IMG/VR virus record: IMGVR_UViG_3300021957_000261
Location: 1-25,929 of that record
DNA length: 25,929 nt
DNA from: a virus
Strand: one strand, 5' to 3'
The notes under the pieces are model-generated. The model searched no databases and was not told where the DNA came from. It worked only from the letters and a program-made list of their open reading frames with translations. The translations under genes were made by a program, and so were the position numbers. Positions 15,069 through 21,345 of the stretch are shown one piece after another; the stretch's first letter is position 1, and every line of letters begins with the position of its first letter.

Positions 15069-15195
15069 AAAGTAATAAAAGTAATAAAATTGTTTACTTT
15101 TAAAAACCTCCAAATATCTCTCCACTCTTTCCCAGATAGAGGTTTAAATATTGGGGGTTTCTAAAACATATGTATTTTATTACTTTATATACTTT
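15069..15195. repeat. 127-bp imperfect palindrome, copy B
   Basis: The same length and orientation as copy A at 1809-1935, exactly 13,260 bp away. The right half (15131-15195) differs from copy A at 3 of 65 positions; the left half differs at about 15 of 62. Outer arms (15069-15090 and 15174-15195) still pair, and inner arms CTTTTAAAAACCTCC and GGGGGTTTCTAAAA remain largely complementary. It lies between divergent transcription units: the capsid block promoter to the left and the plus-island promoter P1 to the right. It is a candidate operator, replication origin or nucleoprotein site. Confidence 0.85.
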
Positions 15196-15209
15196 TTTAG
15201 TCTTTTTTT

Positions 15210-15266
15210 GAAAATAAATGCTCAAATATTTTTTTATGTCAATTATTTTTCGTATATTAGTAGTAT
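15210..15266 (+). promoter_or_regulatory. plus-island promoter repeat P1
   Basis: The first of three repeats with the shared core TTTTTTTATGTCAATT, then TTTTTCG and TATATTAGTAG (TATATTAG at 15253-15260). An upstream AAAATAAA block starts 43 nt before the TATATTAG box in all three copies. It drives the GNAT gene at 15304. Confidence 0.75.
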
Positions 15267-15273
15267 ACTAATG

Positions 15274-15287
15274 GAGGTTAATACCTC
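15274..15287 (+). other. leader stem-loop before the GNAT gene
   Basis: GAGGT-TAAT-ACCTC is a perfect 5-bp stem with a 4-nt loop, in the predicted 5' leader between P1 and the start at 15304. The ATG at 15271 would open an 8-codon upstream frame over the same bases. It may tune translation; it is short enough to be chance. Confidence 0.35.
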
Positions 15288-15303
15288 ACTAAACTAAATA
15301 ACA

Positions 15304-15885
15304 ATGTTAAAAATAGAAAAATTACACAGACAATTTGAAAAGACTATGGAGTCTAAACAATGTGAACCTACTAGAATGTCAATGGATGATATTGCAGATA
15401 GCTTAGCAGAAGATGGTGTTAGTTCATTATTCGACATGCTAGTAGAAACTAAAAAAATGTTAGAGATCATTATGCCTAGTCAAGAAACTCTTGCAGCTTC
15501 TTGGAAATATAGTGGTTCTTACTATAACACAATAACTAGCTTTACTAAACACGAAGCTAAATACTCTGCAGAACCACATATTAGAATGGTTGTTGCTAAC
15601 GAAAAAGTAAAAATAGAATTTAAACAAGTCTCTGACGAAGTTGTAGAATTAAATACAATTAAACTTAGTAAAGAGTTTAGACGTACAGGACTTGGTAAAG
15701 ATATTATGGAAAATCTAATGAAAATAGCACAACGATTAAGTTTTGATCTTATACTAGTGCCTGTTGCATTTGATTCAAGTATTGGTAGTTACAAAGAATT
15801 CTTTAAAGAAACTTTAAGATTACGTAAATGGTATTATGATCTAGGTTTTGAATACCAAAAAGATTCAGCCATAATGGTCTGGTAA
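15304..15885 (+). CDS. GNAT-family acetyltransferase-like protein
   Basis: A 193-aa protein with an N-terminal helical extension (about 1-60). The GNAT-like domain follows: a beta section IRMVVANEKVKIEFKQVSD, then LNTIKLSKEFRRTGLGKDIM, where RRTGLG (126-131) matches the acetyl-CoA pyrophosphate loop R/Q-x-x-G-x-G/A. The end, LRKWYYDLGFEYQKDSAIMV, is the usual closing F/Y-Y-x-x-x-G-F region. It should transfer an acetyl group to an amine; the target is unknown. It is the first gene of the plus-strand island, directly under promoter P1, so it is probably made early and may modify a host protein, as some phage acetyltransferases do. Confidence 0.75.
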   Translation: MLKIEKLHRQFEKTMESKQCEPTRMSMDDIADSLAEDGVSSLFDMLVETKKMLEIIMPSQETLAASWKYSGSYYNTITSFTKHEAKYSAEPHIRMVVANEKVKIEFKQVSDEVVELNTIKLSKEFRRTGLGKDIMENLMKIAQRLSFDLILVPVAFDSSIGSYKEFFKETLRLRKWYYDLGFEYQKDSAIMVW

Positions 15886-15894
15886 AAATAATTT

Positions 15895-15950
15895 GAAAAT
15901 AAACGCATAAATATTTTTTTATGTCAAATATATTTCGTATATTAGTAGAG
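15895..15950 (+). promoter_or_regulatory. plus-island promoter repeat P2
   Basis: The second copy of the P1 repeat in the same register (TATATTAG at 15938-15945, upstream AAAATAAA 43 nt before). It begins 10 nt after the GNAT stop and precedes the acidic-protein gene at 15974. Confidence 0.75.
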
Positions 15951-15973
15951 TAATAATTAAAACAAGTAAAACT

Positions 15974-16192
15974 ATGAACAATTTAGAATCAGAAATCAAC
16001 GACCTTAAACATGAGTTAATGGGTTTCACACGTGAACTACGGGCTTTATCATTGAGCGAAGACTCAGATGAATACTACGAAGTAGACTCTCTTATTAGAG
16101 ATATGGAAATGATCGACGGCTTAGGTCTTAGTGACGAAGAGTGGATCGAAGAAGCAGAGTCTTTAATTCAAGTAGCCGAAGACTTAGTATAA
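15974..16192 (+). CDS. small, strongly acidic protein (72 aa)
   Basis: It begins MNNLESEINDLKHELMGFTR. It contains about 22 Asp/Glu against about 4 Lys/Arg, so a very low pI, and is predicted mostly helical. It is placed under its own promoter (P2) in the accessory island. Small acidic phage proteins of this kind include DNA mimics that block restriction, CRISPR or nucleoid proteins, but the composition alone does not prove this. The next gene starts 28 nt downstream and shares its promoter. Not recognised as a named family. Confidence 0.75.
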   Translation: MNNLESEINDLKHELMGFTRELRALSLSEDSDEYYEVDSLIRDMEMIDGLGLSDEEWIEEAESLIQVAEDLV

Positions 16193-16214
16193 TAATTAAT
16201 TAATCAATAAAAAC
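16185..16214 (+). repeat. 30-bp leader repeat, copy 1
   Basis: TAGTATAATAATTAATTAAT followed by CAATAAAAAC, identical to 16480-16509. It overlaps the stop codon of the acidic-protein gene and ends 6 nt before the 16221 start codon. The AT-rich, A-ending form fits a Bacteroidota translation leader, copied between genes. A shorter relative (TAGTATAAACAATAAAAAC) lies at 17259-17277 before the 17285 gene. Confidence 0.75.
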
Positions 16215-16220
16215 AAAAAC

Positions 16221-16430
16221 ATGAACAATTATCAAGACATCAAAACAATCGAGCGTAACTTCGAAGAACTGTTACCTGACGTACAGATTACGGACATCGT
16301 TGAATTTAACGCAAGACAATATGACATATACACTACCGAGCGTAAACATGACACTAACTGTTATGCCGTGTATATTGTAGATGGATATATTAGAGATCGT
16401 GCAACTGACGACGAACTAAAACTAATTTAA
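16221..16430 (+). CDS. hypothetical protein, 69 aa
   Basis: An intact small frame in the plus island, co-transcribed with the acidic-protein gene. Sequence MNNYQDIKTIERNFEELLPD, then a beta-type section YDIYTTERKHDTNCYAVYIV and a short charged end. It looks like a small alpha/beta domain; no family recognised. Its stop lies inside the upstream part of promoter repeat P3. Its own start sits behind a copied 30-bp leader. Confidence 0.7.
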   Translation: MNNYQDIKTIERNFEELLPDVQITDIVEFNARQYDIYTTERKHDTNCYAVYIVDGYIRDRATDDELKLI

Positions 16431-16487
16431 AAATAAACCGCGAAAAGTTTTTTTATATCAATTATTTTTCGTATATTAGTAGTATAA
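16429..16487 (+). promoter_or_regulatory. plus-island promoter repeat P3
   Basis: The third copy, with TATATTAG at 16472-16479 and the core TTTTTTTATATCAATT (ATGTC changed to ATATC). The register is identical to P1 and P2. It continues directly into the 30-bp leader repeat and drives the 219-aa gene. Confidence 0.75.
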
Positions 16488-16509
16488 TAATTAATTAATC
16501 AATAAAAAC
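16480..16509 (+). repeat. 30-bp leader repeat, copy 2
   Basis: Identical over 30 bp to 16185-16214, 295 bp away. It ends 8 nt before the ATG at 16518 and joins the TATATTAGTAG of P3, so here it forms the natural 5' leader of the transcript. Confidence 0.75.
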
Positions 16510-16517
16510 TTAAAAAA

Positions 16518-17177
16518 ATGACAATTTCAAAAACAATGACAACAAACAAAAAACTAAGTTACACATGGGATGAGTACCTAGCATTCTGTAAAGAAAACAG
16601 GATTAAACTTAAAACATGTTTTAACAGCGAAGTATCTAGTTATAGTAAATACACCAAGTACATTGGTAAAAAGTATTTGACTATTGAAGAAAGAGATTAT
16701 AGTAACTCTGATTACGCACCTCGAACTATGTCTAACACAATTACATTTACATGGGGTGATCATTCTGAAGAATTTGAATTCGATCGAAGTAAAAAAATGC
16801 CAGAAAGTGTAGATTATCTACAAGCTGCTTTAGATTGGTATGATGAACTTAAAAATCCTTCAGATGAATTAGTAAGTTATGTAATGGATTTTTATGGAGG
16901 CTTAAAGCCTAGTTGGGATTTCTTTAAAACAAATCCAATTACTAAAACTGAAGTAAAGCTAGCAGTAAAATATTATAGAAAGATGGTAAGTCAAATTACT
17001 TGGAATGATGAAGGACACTGTGACTCATTTGATCGTGAACTAGTTCGTGATATTCTTTTTATCACAAAGGGAATGACAACTAATGTCAAAGAAGATATAG
17101 AATATGGTCGTTTAATGTCAAAATTCTTTACACCAGGTGGTAAAATTAAAAAGAAATATCAATCTTTAGTAAAATAA
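16518..17177 (+). CDS. hypothetical protein, 219 aa
   Basis: The largest gene of the plus island, under promoter P3. It is rich in Lys, Tyr, Trp and Asp, with YTWDEYLAFCKENRIKLKTC near the start, a central beta section (MSNTITFTWGDHSEEFEFDR), then helices (VDYLQAALDWYDELKNPSDE) and a basic end PGGKIKKKYQSLVK. No known catalytic motif stands out. No signal peptide is present. An earlier Met cannot be used without entering the leader, and the second Met (residue 7) is an alternative start. Its stop TAA shares an A with the ATG of the next tiny frame. Function unknown; an early host-takeover or defence-related role is only a guess from context. Confidence 0.75.
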   Translation: MTISKTMTTNKKLSYTWDEYLAFCKENRIKLKTCFNSEVSSYSKYTKYIGKKYLTIEERDYSNSDYAPRTMSNTITFTWGDHSEEFEFDRSKKMPESVDYLQAALDWYDELKNPSDELVSYVMDFYGGLKPSWDFFKTNPITKTEVKLAVKYYRKMVSQITWNDEGHCDSFDRELVRDILFITKGMTTNVKEDIEYGRLMSKFFTPGGKIKKKYQSLVK

Positions 17178-17248
17178 TGGTAGGCCTAGGAGAAATAGCA
17201 GTAGTCATCATAGCTTGGTGGCTACTATTTAAAACAAAAACCACTTAG
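17177..17248 (+). CDS. 23-aa membrane peptide coupled to the 219-aa gene
   Basis: An ATG overlapping the upstream stop as TAATG opens a 23-codon frame. The peptide runs MVGLGEIAVVIIAWWLLF and then KTKTT: one hydrophobic helix of about 15 residues with a short basic tail, as expected for a small single-pass membrane peptide with its tail in the cytoplasm. Such peptides can be holin-like, toxins or regulators of membrane proteins. It is short enough to be chance, but the coupled start, membrane-like composition and clean end support it. Confidence 0.5.
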   Translation: MVGLGEIAVVIIAWWLLFKTKTT

Positions 17249-17284
17249 TCAGTATAACTAGTATAAACAATAAAAACAAATATT

Positions 17285-17596
17285 ATGAGACATTCAAAAA
17301 TTAATTACAACGAAGTAGTTACCTACATTGGAAAACCTATTACCTATAAAGGTAAAACACTTTTAAACACAAATGACATTGTTCACATTGAAAGACAAAT
17401 GACTGCAAAAAAAATAGTTGTGTTTGCAATCAAAGAAGGTAATGGACAATTCACTATTAAATCACCACGTGCAGATTTTAAAACTCTACCAGGAAGACCT
17501 CATATGCAACCTTTTGCTAGTCTTGAAGACAGAAAGATTGAAGGTTTAAATATAGTTAATAGAAATGTACGCTATGTAATAGGCGCAATGCTCTAA
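17285..17596 (+). CDS. hypothetical protein, 103 aa
   Basis: An intact frame, preceded by an A-rich leader similar to the 30-bp leader repeat. It begins MRHSKINYNEVVTYIGKPIT and has a beta-rich basic core (KKIVVFAIKEGNGQFTIKSP), resembling a small beta-barrel or nucleic-acid-binding domain, though no family is recognised. It is probably co-transcribed with the 219-aa gene and the HTH gene downstream (17-nt gap). Confidence 0.7.
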   Translation: MRHSKINYNEVVTYIGKPITYKGKTLLNTNDIVHIERQMTAKKIVVFAIKEGNGQFTIKSPRADFKTLPGRPHMQPFASLEDRKIEGLNIVNRNVRYVIGAML

Positions 17597-17613
17597 AATT
17601 TTTAAATTAAACT

Positions 17614-17829
17614 ATGAAAAAGAATTGGAGTCCTTGTAAATTGTCAATGGACAGTGCTAATACTATTCGAGCTAAGTGGCTCGAAGGTACTAGTATTAAT
17701 TTACTAGCTAAACAATATGATATGAGTCGAGCAGGTATTAAGTCAATACTCAAAGGTAAGACTTACAATAAATTTGGAGAGTATGAAGATCTAATGTTAA
17801 AGAAGTCTACTTCTCTTTTCTCCTTCTGA
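17614..17829 (+). CDS. small HTH DNA-binding protein (71 aa)
   Basis: The last gene of the plus island. Residues about 10-55 form a helix-turn-helix of the resolvase/transposase-like (HTH_23) type: SANTIRAKWLEGTSINLLAK, then QYDMSRAGIKSILKGKTY, with the recognition helix in the second part. It resembles the DNA-binding domain found alone or attached to phage endonucleases. It may regulate the island or recognise phage DNA. Its 3' end overlaps by 23 bp the end of the minus-strand holin-like gene, so the two units are convergent and could interfere with each other. Confidence 0.7.
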   Translation: MKKNWSPCKLSMDSANTIRAKWLEGTSINLLAKQYDMSRAGIKSILKGKTYNKFGEYEDLMLKKSTSLFSF

Positions 17830-17968
17830 TCTCAATAATTCTGGCAATATTAAGTACTATACCAGTAACTAATAGTGTCATTGTTAGTATTGTAGACCAA
17901 TCAACCATTACAGCACCGACAGCACCTATAGTTGTTACGTTTGCTACTGAATCTTTGATTTCTTCCAT
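17807..17968 (-). CDS. holin-like small membrane protein (53 aa)
   Basis: A minus-strand frame that starts with ATG at 17968, sharing one base with the stop of the protease gene (TAATG), so it is coupled to it. The peptide starts MEEIKDSVANVTTIGAVGAV, has a strong hydrophobic segment after Trp24 (STILTMTLLVTGIVLNIA, about 25-42), and ends in a charged tail RIIEIRRRKEK. One hydrophobic helix, small size, acidic N-terminus and basic C-terminus match small phage holins or related membrane proteins. The first half contains a weaker hydrophobic patch that might be a second helix. No endolysin is nearby. It overlaps the convergent plus-strand HTH gene by 23 bp at the 3' end. Confidence 0.7.
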   Translation of the reverse strand: MEEIKDSVANVTTIGAVGAVMVDWSTILTMTLLVTGIVLNIARIIEIRRRKEK

Positions 17969-19509
17969 TATGCTTTAGTTGCTTTTTCGATAAATTGACC
18001 TGCTACAGAAAATCCTTGAAGTTCACCTTCTTTAATTTTTTGCCAAGTTTCTTCATCATTGATTTTATATGACGCCATCCAACTACCAGCTGGCACGTTG
18101 AAGCCCATCGCCTTACTTTTGTCCATTTCAGGATCAGTAACGATCCAAGATTCAAGAAGAGTATTATTAGTAGTAATGTCATCATCGTGGTTAATATCCG
18201 TGTTATTCTGTTTATTATACTCAAAGAATTTCTGTGCTATCTTAGCTACAGTTTCTTTACTAAAGAATACATGAAATGGATTACCATGCTCATCCTTTCT
18301 TAAGATTAATTGATCGGGAATCATTGCAGGTCCAGTCACTATCATTTGATCATCTTCTGAGAATGCAAATGTACCTGGATATCTCCAATAATCATTAGAA
18401 CTTGAAGCCACTTGACCTGCTCTACCGTCTGCACGACCTTTAGACATTACAACAGTTCTACTACCTTCTCTATATACTTCGACTTCTTCCCAATAATGAT
18501 TGCAGTTAACTCCGCCTTTAAAATCAAAAATACTGTAAGGTCTACCTCTGTGTCTGAAACCTGTGTTTATAGACCTCGACATAGACGATAATTCTTCACG
18601 AGTATATAACTTACCCATTCTTACCATAGCTCTACAGAAGTTACGAGAGTTGCTTGAGATAGGTCCTGTGTATCTGAATTTAATCTCTGGTTCTTTATCA
18701 GCATCTTGTTTACCAAGAATATCTAAACCAACAATACCTTTAACATAATCACCAACATTCTCAAAGTTAGATTTAGTTCCATCGATATAAACAGTATCGT
18801 CAAAGCTAAGTACTTCACCATGCATTTCACATAGTTGTATGATTAACTCTTGACGTTGTTCGTCTCTAATCTTTTTTAGTTTATTTGAGGCCCATTCTAT
18901 ACCAGCTTGTCCACCCCATGCATCAACCATAAGACCTCCACATCCTTCAGAGTAAGCAACATCTTTATATTGTAGATGTCTTGCAAACGCTGCCATTCTC
19001 GCTATCGTGTCTTCTGAGATGTTTTCACCTTTTGCTAATTGATTTGCACGTGCTTTACCAACGGGTGTACCACAGTCGCCCCAACCATTCTTATCAGCCC
19101 AATCTAAGGCTCTTTGTGCTGCATTCTTTGCAGACTCAGGATAATCATTGTAAGTTTCAAACTCTTGTTTATTTGCGATAGGTACACAGTTAGGAACCAT
19201 GCGACCTCCTTTTGGTTTCATACCAATAGCTTCATGATCTGGCCAACATGCATCGTCTAAATCAAAAGAGTCATAACAAATAGCAGCGGCTTGATCATCA
19301 TCATAACCTTCACCTTTTAAAATGGGTATACATCTACTTACATATTCTTCTTCAGTCTCACCACTAATTGGATCTACGAATTTCTCTTCGCTAAATGCTA
19401 AGAAGTCTACGCCTATTGCAGGCTTATCTACTATGGACATTACTTCTACTCCTAAATCATCAAATTCAAGGTTGTCCCAATCTATTAAAAGTTCTACTAT
19501 TTTATTCAT
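17968..19509 (-). CDS. XkdF-like prohead protease with N-terminal fusion
   Basis: A 513-aa multidomain protein. The C-terminal ~125 residues (MIVTGPAMIPDQLILRKDEH to GELQGFSVAGQFIEKA) match the XkdF-like phage serine protease group (Peptidase_S78_2), with likely catalytic His in TDINHDDD (about 441) and Ser candidates at ESWIVTD (about 455) and GFSVAG (about 500). Upstream are EEEYVSRCIPILKGEGYDDD (about 53-72), a helical domain (AQRALDWADKNGWGDCGTPV to about 215), and a His/Cys-containing domain ending in FKGGVNCNHYWEE (about 327-339), all seen in capsid-linked proteins of Bacteroidota phages. The enzyme should cleave scaffold and capsid proteins in the prohead. The exact catalytic residues are inferred. 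The capsid genes lie 3 kb away, separated by the plus island. Confidence 0.75.
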   Translation of the reverse strand: MNKIVELLIDWDNLEFDDLGVEVMSIVDKPAIGVDFLAFSEEKFVDPISGETEEEYVSRCIPILKGEGYDDDQAAAICYDSFDLDDACWPDHEAIGMKPKGGRMVPNCVPIANKQEFETYNDYPESAKNAAQRALDWADKNGWGDCGTPVGKARANQLAKGENISEDTIARMAAFARHLQYKDVAYSEGCGGLMVDAWGGQAGIEWASNKLKKIRDEQRQELIIQLCEMHGEVLSFDDTVYIDGTKSNFENVGDYVKGIVGLDILGKQDADKEPEIKFRYTGPISSNSRNFCRAMVRMGKLYTREELSSMSRSINTGFRHRGRPYSIFDFKGGVNCNHYWEEVEVYREGSRTVVMSKGRADGRAGQVASSSNDYWRYPGTFAFSEDDQMIVTGPAMIPDQLILRKDEHGNPFHVFFSKETVAKIAQKFFEYNKQNNTDINHDDDITTNNTLLESWIVTDPEMDKSKAMGFNVPAGSWMASYKINDEETWQKIKEGELQGFSVAGQFIEKATKA

Positions 19510-19521
19510 AATGTATGTATC

Positions 19522-21312
19522 TTACAACCTTGCTAGGTCATTTATTTTTGCATCGGCTTCTTGTTGTGATGTCATTTCATCTGAAACTACATAAGCTCTA
19601 ATTACTGGTTGTGTATTACCAGCAGTTTGATCACCTAAAGTTACTATATTTTCTTCTGAAGTATCTGCTTCAGCGGCAGCATTTAAGGCTTCTCCTGGAT
19701 TAAATGCAGGTATTGTAGGTGCTGCAGGTGTTCCACCGCCTCCACCGCCAGTACCTCCACCACCACCTGGAACTGGAGTTGATATAATATCTTTAACAGA
19801 TTTAAAACCAATTGCTGCAATTGTTGCAATATTGGCAATCTTAAGACCTATTTCAAATGGAGTAACTGTTTTAGTTGCTAATTCAGTAGTAATACCTTGA
19901 TATGTGTTGATAGTCGCTGCTGCAATTGCGGCTGCTTTACCAGCTGCACTATTCTCACCTAAAAGATCAGCGATAGCACCAAATGTTTGACCAGCGAGAG
20001 CGATCTGTTGATCTTTCTCTGCTTTTTGCATTTTCTTGTCAAACTTCTGTTTCTCTTTGTCTAACTTCTCTTTCTTCTTAGCAAATAAGTCATCTACTTT
20101 GGCTTTCTCTTCCGCAGTAGCTCTATATGTGTTAAGTTCATCTTGTGCAGCTTGTTGTTGTATCTCTAATTCAGCGTATGCCTTTTCCCATTGATTATCG
20201 ATTGCCTCTGTATTTAAAGTAGCAATCATATCATTAATAGACTTCTTTCTTTCTACTTCTTGTAATTCTAATTCTGCAGTTATTCTACCTGCATCTAGTT
20301 TTCTAGTTTCTAGTGCAGTTTCAGCATCAATACGTGCAGCGGTAGCCTCTGCTAATGAAGTTTCGAGTTCTTCACGCTTTTCATAGTTAGATTCTTGTGA
20401 AATCTGTAGTCTTAAGTTCTGTTCTTCTAGTTTAGCTTGTTTTGCTAAGTTTTCTGCTAGTTTTACTTGTGCTTCTCCTAATCTTTCTAAGGCTTCTTTT
20501 CTTTCTTCGTAAGTTCTATTAGTATCTTCAGCGATCTTTTGCTGAGTTTCCATTTCTTTGTTTAGTAATGCGTTGTCAACTATCAGTGCTTGTTGTGCAT
20601 CTCTAATACCTCTAAATTGATCTACTAATTTAGTGGCTACTTCAACAGCTTCTTTAACTTCTTTAACTACTGTCTTACCAAATTCTATAACAGCGTCTGT
20701 AGCATCAGCAACTTTATCTGTAACATCTTCGACTCCAAGTACTACTTTACCTACTGCGTCAGCCGCAATCTTTCCAGCTGCACTAAAGTTACCACTGAAC
20801 AACTCTTTTATAGCGCTACCAAGTGCAGGGATGAGTTCTAAGAGACCTTCAAACCTGTTCATTATATTTTCTTTAATGGCATTTGCAAAGCTCATCAGAG
20901 CTTCCTTAGGAGATGTGAATGCCCATACAATCTTTTCACCTAACATAGAGAAGAAGTCCATAACTTTACCAGTTATGATACCTAGAGCTTCCATTGCAAT
21001 GGCTAATTTTCTACTACCTTCTTCAGAATTCTTAAAGTATGCAAATAGTGATGTAAGTGCAATTAACAAGGCACCTAGACCAGTCGCTGCGATAGCTCCT
21101 TTTAGTCCTTTGAACCCTGCGGTTGCTCCCTTGATACCTGTTTTCATATCATCGAAAGCCTTTTTACCTTTTGCAAGTATAGTATTTTCTTGAGCTACCT
21201 TCTTGGTTTCTTTACCAAGCTTAGACATCTCTTTCTGTAACTCCTCTACGGACTTTACTTCCTTCTCAATACCATCAATGGTAAATGTAATTTTAACTTC
21301 TTCTTGTGCCAT
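19522..21312 (-). CDS. tail tape measure protein
   Basis: A 596-aa protein with the classic tape-measure build. Residues 1-50 are charged helix, followed by hydrophobic segments (IAATGLGALLIALTSLFAYF near 71-90, and more around 105-180). A long coiled coil, about 215-440, is rich in Glu/Lys/Ala/Gln. A second hydrophobic area (AAAIAAATINTYQGITTELA to IAAIGFKSVKDI, about 465-510), a Gly-rich hinge, and a short C-terminal domain ending QQEADAKINDLARL complete it. Both the hydrophobic pattern and this C-terminal end are typical of tape measures of Bacteroidota phages. The protein sets tail length; 596 residues suggest a short siphovirus tail. Its start leader is identical over 22 nt to that of the fibre gene at 9869. 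It lies between the tail-tip-like gene and the protease. Confidence 0.85.
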   Translation of the reverse strand: MAQEEVKITFTIDGIEKEVKSVEELQKEMSKLGKETKKVAQENTILAKGKKAFDDMKTGIKGATAGFKGLKGAIAATGLGALLIALTSLFAYFKNSEEGSRKLAIAMEALGIITGKVMDFFSMLGEKIVWAFTSPKEALMSFANAIKENIMNRFEGLLELIPALGSAIKELFSGNFSAAGKIAADAVGKVVLGVEDVTDKVADATDAVIEFGKTVVKEVKEAVEVATKLVDQFRGIRDAQQALIVDNALLNKEMETQQKIAEDTNRTYEERKEALERLGEAQVKLAENLAKQAKLEEQNLRLQISQESNYEKREELETSLAEATAARIDAETALETRKLDAGRITAELELQEVERKKSINDMIATLNTEAIDNQWEKAYAELEIQQQAAQDELNTYRATAEEKAKVDDLFAKKKEKLDKEKQKFDKKMQKAEKDQQIALAGQTFGAIADLLGENSAAGKAAAIAAATINTYQGITTELATKTVTPFEIGLKIANIATIAAIGFKSVKDIISTPVPGGGGGTGGGGGGTPAAPTIPAFNPGEALNAAAEADTSEENIVTLGDQTAGNTQPVIRAYVVSDEMTSQQEADAKINDLARL

Positions 21313-21331
21313 CTATATAGAAATATAATTT
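21310..21331 (-). repeat. 22-nt start leader shared with the 400-aa fibre gene
   Basis: Identical to 9867-9888, start codon included. See that entry for the possible translation-leader or promoter reading. Confidence 0.6.
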
Positions 21332-21345
21332 ATAGTTAAGTTGAA

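Noticed and set aside
1809-15195. Direct repeats as ends of a composite transposon.
   Set aside because: No transposase or integrase is seen, the repeats have no coding capacity, and the bracketed 13 kb contains the replication and structural genes of the phage itself.
15210-16509. Regularly repeated elements as a CRISPR array.
   Set aside because: The repeats are ~55-bp promoters separated by genes of unequal length, not short repeats with uniform spacers.
20633-21193. Plus-strand frame of 186 codons inside the tape measure gene.
   Set aside because: Antisense shadow of an Ala/Lys-rich coding stretch; Ser/Ala/Pro-rich product with no leader or promoter.
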